This document shows, in pieces, positions 58,832-64,000 of a stretch of 64,000 nucleotides of DNA. Position numbers and translations under genes: made by a program. Every line of letters begins with the position of its first letter. The stretch's first letter is position 1. Source of the DNA: Sapria himalayana (taxonomy: Eukaryota; Streptophyta; Magnoliopsida; Malpighiales; Rafflesiaceae); the NCBI GenBank assembly GCA_029783825.1, contig JAREIK010000801.1, positions 8,097,571-8,161,570 on the forward strand, in the 5' to 3' direction. The notes beneath the pieces were generated by a model, which saw only the letters and a program-made list of their open reading frames with translations, was not told where the DNA came from and made no database searches.

Positions 58832-59588
58832 CAAGGAAGCACGGGCACAGCTCCCTTCAGTCGTATCCATGTGTCCGACACATGGACACGACATGGATAC
58901 TTGTCCGATACCCACATGGCGTATTATTGATCAATCCCTATCTGATACGCCATGTGGAGTATCGGACGGTGGCGTATCGGACGTCCAGTGGCCAATGTCG
59001 CTGGCGGTGGGCGCGATTTGAGGGGGGAGGCAGGGGGCGGGCACGAATTGAGGTGGGGAGGTAGGGGGCGGGCACGAATTGAGGTGGGGAGGCAGGGGGC
59101 GGGCACGAATTGAGGGGGGGAGGCAGGGGGCGGGCACGAATTGAGGGGAGAGGTAGGGGGCGGGCGGGAATTGAGGGGGGGAGGTAGGGGGCGGGCATGA
59201 ATTGAGGGGGGAGGCAAGGGGTGGGCGCTAAAATAAAATAAAAAATATATTTTTATATAATATAAGATAATTTTAAAATATTTTTTTTATAAAATAAAAT
59301 AATTATAAATATTATCTTATAAAATAAAATAAAATATTTTTATTTTATAAAATAAAAAAATATATACTTATTTTATAAAATAAAATATTTTAATTTAATT
59401 TAATTTATTTTATTTTATTTTATAAAATACTTAATATTTATAAAGAAAATAATTTTTACTTTTAATTTTATTTTTTTTATCATGCTGTATCCTAGCCGTA
59501 TCCGTATCCTAGTATTTTAGAATTTTTTGTATTCCCGTATCCTGTCATGTCGTATCTCCGTGTCCGTGTACGTGTCCGTACTTCTTAG
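58832..59588 (+). mobile_element. hAT-type MITE 1 with G-rich minisatellite core
   Basis: The ends are CAAGGAAGCACGGGC and, inverted, CTAAGAAGTACGGAC. The flanks TTGATGGG (58824-58831) and TTGATGAG (59589-59596) form an 8-bp duplication with one mismatch. The first 200 bp are full of GTGTCCG/GATACG/CGTATCGG motifs. The centre is a G-rich minisatellite and the rest is a TTTTATAAAATAAAA-rich tract. It sits in the transposase gene of the host hAT element; removing it restores collinearity with 31040-31090. Confidence 0.88.
59019..59225 (+). repeat. G-rich minisatellite, about 29-30 bp unit, seven copies
   Basis: The unit is of the form GAATTGAGG(T/G)GGGGAGG(C/T)A followed by GGGGGCGGGCAC. Very high G content, with dense GGGG/GGGGG runs that could form quadruplexes. 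It creates long proline-rich open frames on the minus strand that are not genes. Confidence 0.9.
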
Positions 59589-61332
59589 TTGATGAGTTTT
59601 TCGATCAGATTTTTAGAAGATCCAAGGGTAGTTCACATCATACAGATATATTTTCAGCTTGCTTATTGTAGGATTCCTAGGTCCACATCTAGTAATGACA
59701 TACTAAAATTTTACAAGTTAGAAAAATAAATAATAATTAATGAATTTATGGTATATAGTGGAGTGGTGTATGTGACGTCTGATATTTGGACAAGTCATGA
59801 TGAATTATCTTATGCATGTCTCACTGGCTACTATGTAGATTTTAACTGGATAATGGATAAAAAAATTTTAGGATTCTCTGAGATTCTCCATCTTCATGAT
59901 GACTCAGTTATTTTTGAATGTATGATAAAAATCTTTAGAGAATATAAAATTCAAAATATAATTTTTAGTATCATATTCAATAACGTATCTAATAATGGAG
60001 TAGCGATTAATATGTTTGTTAGGAATATTAGAGATGCACCATTAGGAGAGATCTTTCATGTCAGATATATGTGTCACATGATTAACCTGATTGTAAAAGT
60101 GGGTATGAAGGCGTGTTCTTCTGTATTGGATAATATAGGTAATGCACTAAAATATATTTGCACTCCTCGTAGACGACATGAATTTGGTAGTTTCTGTTTG
60201 TCTGTGAATTTTAAGAAGAAGAAATTCTAATCGAATATGAGACACCGTTGGAATTACACGTACCTGATATTAGAGTCATGTGTTGGATACGAATGCGTGA
60301 TATTCGATTACGTCAATAGTAAGAGTAACGAACTTATTATTGATGAAACTGATTGAACTTTAGGAATTTAATTTATGAAATTTCTGAAAATTTATTATGA
60401 TATGACGAACATGTATTCATCGATTTATACTCCCACGACTTGAATTCTACTCAAGTGCATATGTAATATTAGTAGTATGTTTAGGAAGTATCGAGCTGAT
60501 CTGACACTTAGTCATATGATTGCAGAGATATAAATCATGTACTTAAAGTATTGGTTCATCATTTCATTTCTTTATTGACTCGTTGCATGCATGGACCATA
60601 GGGTTAAGGTGGATGGGGTAGATAATACCCTGACTTATATTTCATTGTGCATGAACCTTGAAGACCCACTTGAATGATTTATTCACGAGAAGTTGACTGA
60701 CATGTTCACATACTATGATACTAGGTATGATGGTAGTAGTAGTGAGACTGATTACGGACATGGATACCTTCTTCGGAGATGATTTTTTCATTTAGTTAGC
60801 GAGGGGAAAATGACAGGATGAACCATCACATAGGAGCGAGCTTTCTCGGTATTTAGATACTGATTACTGCTCAATCTTATCATATTCTGATACTAGGAAT
60901 CTTGATATATTATAGTGGTGGAAATCATATGAGTTCATCTTTCTCGTGTTATCTAGGATGACATGAGATCTATTGACTCCTCCGGTGTCGAGTGTAGTAT
61001 CAGAGTCTATTTTTTCTATTGCAGTGAACGTGATTTCGGATAGAAGATTGAGATTTTGTCCAGATATTGTTGAGGTCTTGGCCTGTTTGAAGAATTGGGA
61101 GGATTCGAGAGTATCCAAGATCGTGCTGGAGCTGAGACAGAGACTGCATCCACTGTTAAAGAGGAGAAGTTGATTACTGATGATGATGATTCATATGATA
61201 GTGATTTTGATGTTGTGATTGATGATGCTCATGATATGCCGATTGATGATTGACGTGGTTGCTGGTTGTCCTTGCCCGTTGCCAGATGCTAGTTGCTAAT
61301 GTCACACCACGTCACATGTTATTTGTCATTGC

Positions 61333-62033
61333 CTAAGAAGCACGGACACGGACACGGATACGGGGATACGACACGGCAGGATACGGGGACACGACAAATT
61401 CTAAAAAACTAGGATACGGATACGGCTAGGATATGACATGATAAAAAAAATAAAAATAAAAATAAAAATTATTAATAATAAATATTAAGTATTTTATAAA
61501 ATTCATTAAATTAAATTAAATTAAAATATTTTATTATATAAAATAAATATATATTGTTTATTTTATAAAATAAAAATATTTTATTTTATTTTATTAAAAT
61601 ATTTTATTTTATGCCACATCCCCACACAAATATGCCCGCCCCTGCCTCCCCCTCAAACACGCTCGCCCCTGCCTCCCTCTCAAAATGCCCGCCCTTGCCT
61701 CTCCTCTTAATTCGTGCCGCCCCTGTCTCTCCCCTCAATTTGCGCCCGCTCTCTGTCTCACCCTCAAATTGCGCCCGCCCCCTGCCAGTGGCCAATGTTG
61801 CCCATGCGGCAACGTTGGCAACCCGACTTTGTCGGACGTTGGGCACTATAGACATGGATATGGCTGCCGACACAACCATCCGATACGCCACATGGCGTAT
61901 CAGATACGGATTGTGCAATGATACGCCACGTGGCGTATCGGACACGTATCCGTGCCGTGTCCGTGTCGTGTCCACGTGTCCAGGTGTCGGACACGTGGAT
62001 ACGGCTGTAGGGAGCCGTGCCCGTGCTTCCTTG
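61333..62033 (-). mobile_element. hAT-type MITE 2, opposite orientation to MITE 1
   Basis: The left end is CTAAGAAGCACGGACACGG, and the right end, inverted, is CAAGGAAGCACGGGC. The flanks GTCATTGC (61325-61332) and CTCATTGC (62034-62041) are an 8-bp duplication with one mismatch. The same parts as in MITE 1 occur in reverse order: AT-rich tract, then a C-rich minisatellite (61620-61790, about six units of 30 bp), then the GTGTCCG/GATACG region. It lies 3' of the hAT transposase. Confidence 0.88.
61620..61790 (-). repeat. C-rich minisatellite, about 30-bp unit, six copies
   Basis: Inverted counterpart of the minisatellite in MITE 1, with units of the form CGCCCCTGCCTCCCCCTCAA. More diverged between units than the one at 59019-59225. 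Long open frames on both strands (61604-62048) are produced by its composition. Confidence 0.85.
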
Positions 62034-62697
62034 CTCATTGCCACTTGATTTTGATTTTTGATGCCTCACGGTCACGGATTGACAGACAGTTGATGATTTG
62101 TGTTATTTATTATTGATTCTGTTTTTTGATTTTGATATTTTGTTTTGTATTAATTGTATGCTTTTTTATTTACGTTATGTTATATTTATTTTGGTTCGAT
62201 ATATATTGACTGATTGGACATTTAGTTTGTTTTTGTTTTTGTGACTTTTTAATTTTTTTTAATAAAATTTTTTGTTTAATTTAATTTTGTGTTTAAAATT
62301 TTTATTTAAAATTATATGATTTAATTCTAATAATTATAATCTAAATTTATTAAAAATTAATAAAAAAATTTAAAATTTATTAATATTTTATATTTAATAA
62401 TTTTCAAGTTATAAATTTAAAATTTTTAAACATTATCTATATATAATATAATATATATTTTATATATAGTTTAATACAAAACTTTAAATTTTTAAAAGTA
62501 AAAAAAATTAAATTATTTTTAACCAGGCCCGTACGGACCCGACTTGACACGGTATATTTATCGCCGTGTCGACGGGCCATGCTGGGCCAAGGACAACATT
62601 ATACAATAACCGTGTCGTGCCTAGCCCAAGATGAAAGCACGGTCATGCTCACAAAAAATGGGCTGGTCGGCCCAGCACATTCCGTTTGACACTTCTA

Positions 62698-64000
62698 TTC
62701 TAGTTATTTCTTCGTTGATATTGAAACATTGTCTCTGATTATTTTTTACTTGCATAGTGGTAGCTTCTGAATTTTTTTTAATGTGCTATTATCGTTAATT
62801 TTTTTATTTTCTATAAAAATTATATATCTACTGATAATTGTCTTGTGGGTAGTGGGCTCCCTTAGGTAATACTCCTTCACTTCTTCAACATACCTTAATA
62901 ATATATATTTTTTGAATTTTGGATTTAACTTTGTTTTTTCTTGGGTATTGTACATTATATATGTAGGACATTCAAAATAATGTAAAGTTGAGTAATCTAT
63001 TGATTTATCTGTTCACATTTTTATCGGTGTCTTTAAATTAATCGATGTTGATGGCGATCGATTTATCACATAACATGTAGTTTTTGTTGCTTTTGCCCAA
63101 AAGGAATTGGGTAGTCTTGTAGTCCTTAATATTGCTTTTATTTTTTATGCAAGAGTTCTATTTAACCGTTCTGCTATTTCATTTTATTGTGGTGTATATG
63201 TGACTGTAAATAGTTATTTGATATCTTACTGCTTACAAAAAATAAGAAATTTTTTAACTATATACTCTTTTCCATTATTTATCTGCAAATACTTAATTTT
63301 TTTCCTAGATTCAAGTTTAACCCGTGCTTTGAAGTCTTTAAAAATTAAAAATACATATGATTTTTTCTTGATTGGATACACCCAACATCTTCCTGAATAA
63401 TTATCAATAAAAGAAATAAAATAACTTGCTCTTCCGTGAAATATTTCAGGTGATTCTCATATATCCGAATATATCAAGTCTAGAGTATTTTTATTTCTTA
63501 CATGTGATCTTTTAAATGTCAATCTATTATGCTTACTTGTAATATAATGTTCACAAAAAGATAAATTTATCATTTTGAGTCTCGGAAGTAACTTTTTATT
63601 AGATAGAATTTTCAAACTTTATTTTGATATGTGACCTAGTTTGAGATGTCATATTATCCTTGATTTTTTTTCTTTAGTAATTGATGTATCATTTGATTCA
63701 TGTACTATTTTTTCTTTAAGCATAAATAAATTTGCCTTGACCCATTTCTTTTTCTTTATTATAAGTATATCACTCACAATCTTTATCATCTCATTTTCAA
63801 TATGAGTTTTGCATCCAAGACTATCTATTTATTTTAAAGACAATAGATTTTTCTTCAAGTCAATCTCAAGTCAATCTCAAGTCATACCTCTTGAATACTA
63901 CGAATTATACCATCAAATATTTTAATTTTGATAGTACACATATCAATAATTTTTATAGGATGATCATTACCATGTACACAGATCTACTAAAGATTGGTTC
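62698..64000 (-). pseudogene. copia copy B integrase and GAG-pre-integrase remnant
   Basis: Collinear with 3200-4460 of copy A, e.g. TGATTATTTTTTACTTGCAT (62738), TTTTTTCTTGGGTATTGTAC (62935), CACATAACATGTAG (63065) and the part at 63840-63990 matching 4310-4450. On the minus strand it covers the end of the GAG-pre-integrase domain and the integrase core, with stops in all frames. It continues past the window edge. Confidence 0.75.

Larger units (their letters stand above)
58775..61253 (+). pseudogene. hAT (Ac/RICESLEEPER-like) transposase remnant
   Basis: The longest open part (59748-60230, 160 codons) includes VTSDIWTSHDELSYACLTGYYVDFNW, FREYKIQNIIFSIIFNNVSNN and IFHVRYMCHMINLIVK, the central RNase H-like core of hAT transposases. 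It ends at a TAA. Homology continues with MRHRWNYTYLILESC at 60240, and the C-terminal dimerisation domain at 60930-61160 (LTPPVSSVVSESIFSIA, PDIVEVLACLKNWEDS). The N-terminal part (58790-59740: GREGMIKLI, RFLEDPRV, YCRIPRST) is split by a MITE. Substrate is hAT termini; the product would act in the nucleus. Several stops and frameshifts exclude activity. Confidence 0.85.
57522..62697 (+). mobile_element. hAT transposon with transposase remains, nested in copia copy B
   Basis: 5.2-kb element. The left end TAGAGGTGTCAACT and the inverted right end TAGAAGTGTCAAAC differ at only a few positions. The flanks CTCTGGTT (57514-57521) and TTCTAGTT (62698-62705) are an 8-bp target duplication with two changes. 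The subterminal 300 bp at both ends are GC-rich with CGTGCC/GGCACG motifs. The interior has a decayed BED/hAT transposase on the plus strand and two MITE insertions (58832-59588 and 61333-62033). Collinear with the hAT relic at 30900-33313. Confidence 0.9.
55601..64000 (-). mobile_element. Ty1-copia LTR retrotransposon (copy B), split by a hAT element, runs off the window
   Basis: Same family as copy A. The 3' LTR is at 55601-55834 and the polypurine tract at 55835-55850. The RNase H, RT and part of the integrase region run up to 57521. After the hAT element, the integrase and GAG-pre-integrase parts continue from 62698 to the window end. Its gag and 5' LTR lie beyond 64000. The sequences on both sides of the hAT insertion are collinear with 3121-3240 of copy A. 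More degraded than copy A in many places. Confidence 0.88.

Noticed and set aside
58924..59217. Long proline-rich open frames on the minus strand (three overlapping frames)
   Set aside because: They come from the G-rich minisatellite in MITE 1, which is open in several frames because the repeat unit has no stop codons. No family resemblance.
58832..62033. Composite transposon formed by the two inverted MITEs
   Set aside because: Each MITE has its own different 8-bp target duplication, so they were inserted one by one; a composite would have one outer duplication only.
61604..62048. Overlapping open frames of 145 codons on both strands
   Set aside because: They are caused by the C-rich minisatellite and the GC-rich end of MITE 2; both strands are open at once and the frames read through the inverted terminal repeat.

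Overview
This is a strongly AT-rich stretch of a plant (angiosperm) nuclear genome made almost entirely of nested, decaying transposable elements. Plant origin is shown by CACTA/En-Spm elements with TNP2 and Ulp1-type genes, Ty1-copia and Ty3-gypsy remnants, an RTE-clade LINE, hAT elements, a plant-only BBR/BPC transcription factor fragment and a plant ArfGAP (AGD14-type) first exon. I cannot name the species. Nearly every reading frame is broken by stops or frameshifts. The only host-type coding piece with an intact frame is one 96-bp exon.

Layout. 1-13200: an old CACTA fragment (ORF2 on the minus strand) is split by a copia element (1216-5791). It is followed by two tandem, degenerate RTE-LINE segments that later received a hAT MITE (7074-7625, perfect 8-bp target duplication) and a putative 2.5-kb solo LTR (10293-12804). 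13200-17523: unassigned DNA and a hAT-like GC-rich scrap holding a complete retrozyme (16138-17248), a small non-autonomous LTR retroelement whose LTRs carry a type III hammerhead ribozyme. 17524-30300: a 12.8-kb CACTA element carrying captured host gene fragments (BBR/BPC transcription factor and a P-loop kinase) plus a degraded ORF2. 30900-33313: a hAT relic. 33892-46075: a second, 12.2-kb CACTA element with exact terminal inverted repeats and an ATA target duplication. It encodes a nearly intact TNP2 transposase and an ORF2-Ulp1 protease gene, and its 3' end is tandemly duplicated (2 x 1487 bp). 46080-51300: a tRNA-derived SINE candidate and gypsy remains. 52475-52570: an AGD14-like ArfGAP exon 1. 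55601-64000: a copia element, cut by a hAT transposon (57522-62697), which itself hosts two MITEs in opposite orientation.

How the parts relate: the window records several rounds of nesting. The two copia elements are the same family (similar LTRs, primer-binding site and polypurine tract). The hAT transposon at 57522 has the same terminal motif as the MITE at 7074 and a transposase related to the relic at 30900. The CACTA ORF2 relic at the left edge is closely related to the ORF2 of the second CACTA element. The most notable items are the retrozyme with a fully conserved hammerhead core, the gene-capturing CACTA element, and the two independently inserted MITEs that contain G-rich minisatellites.
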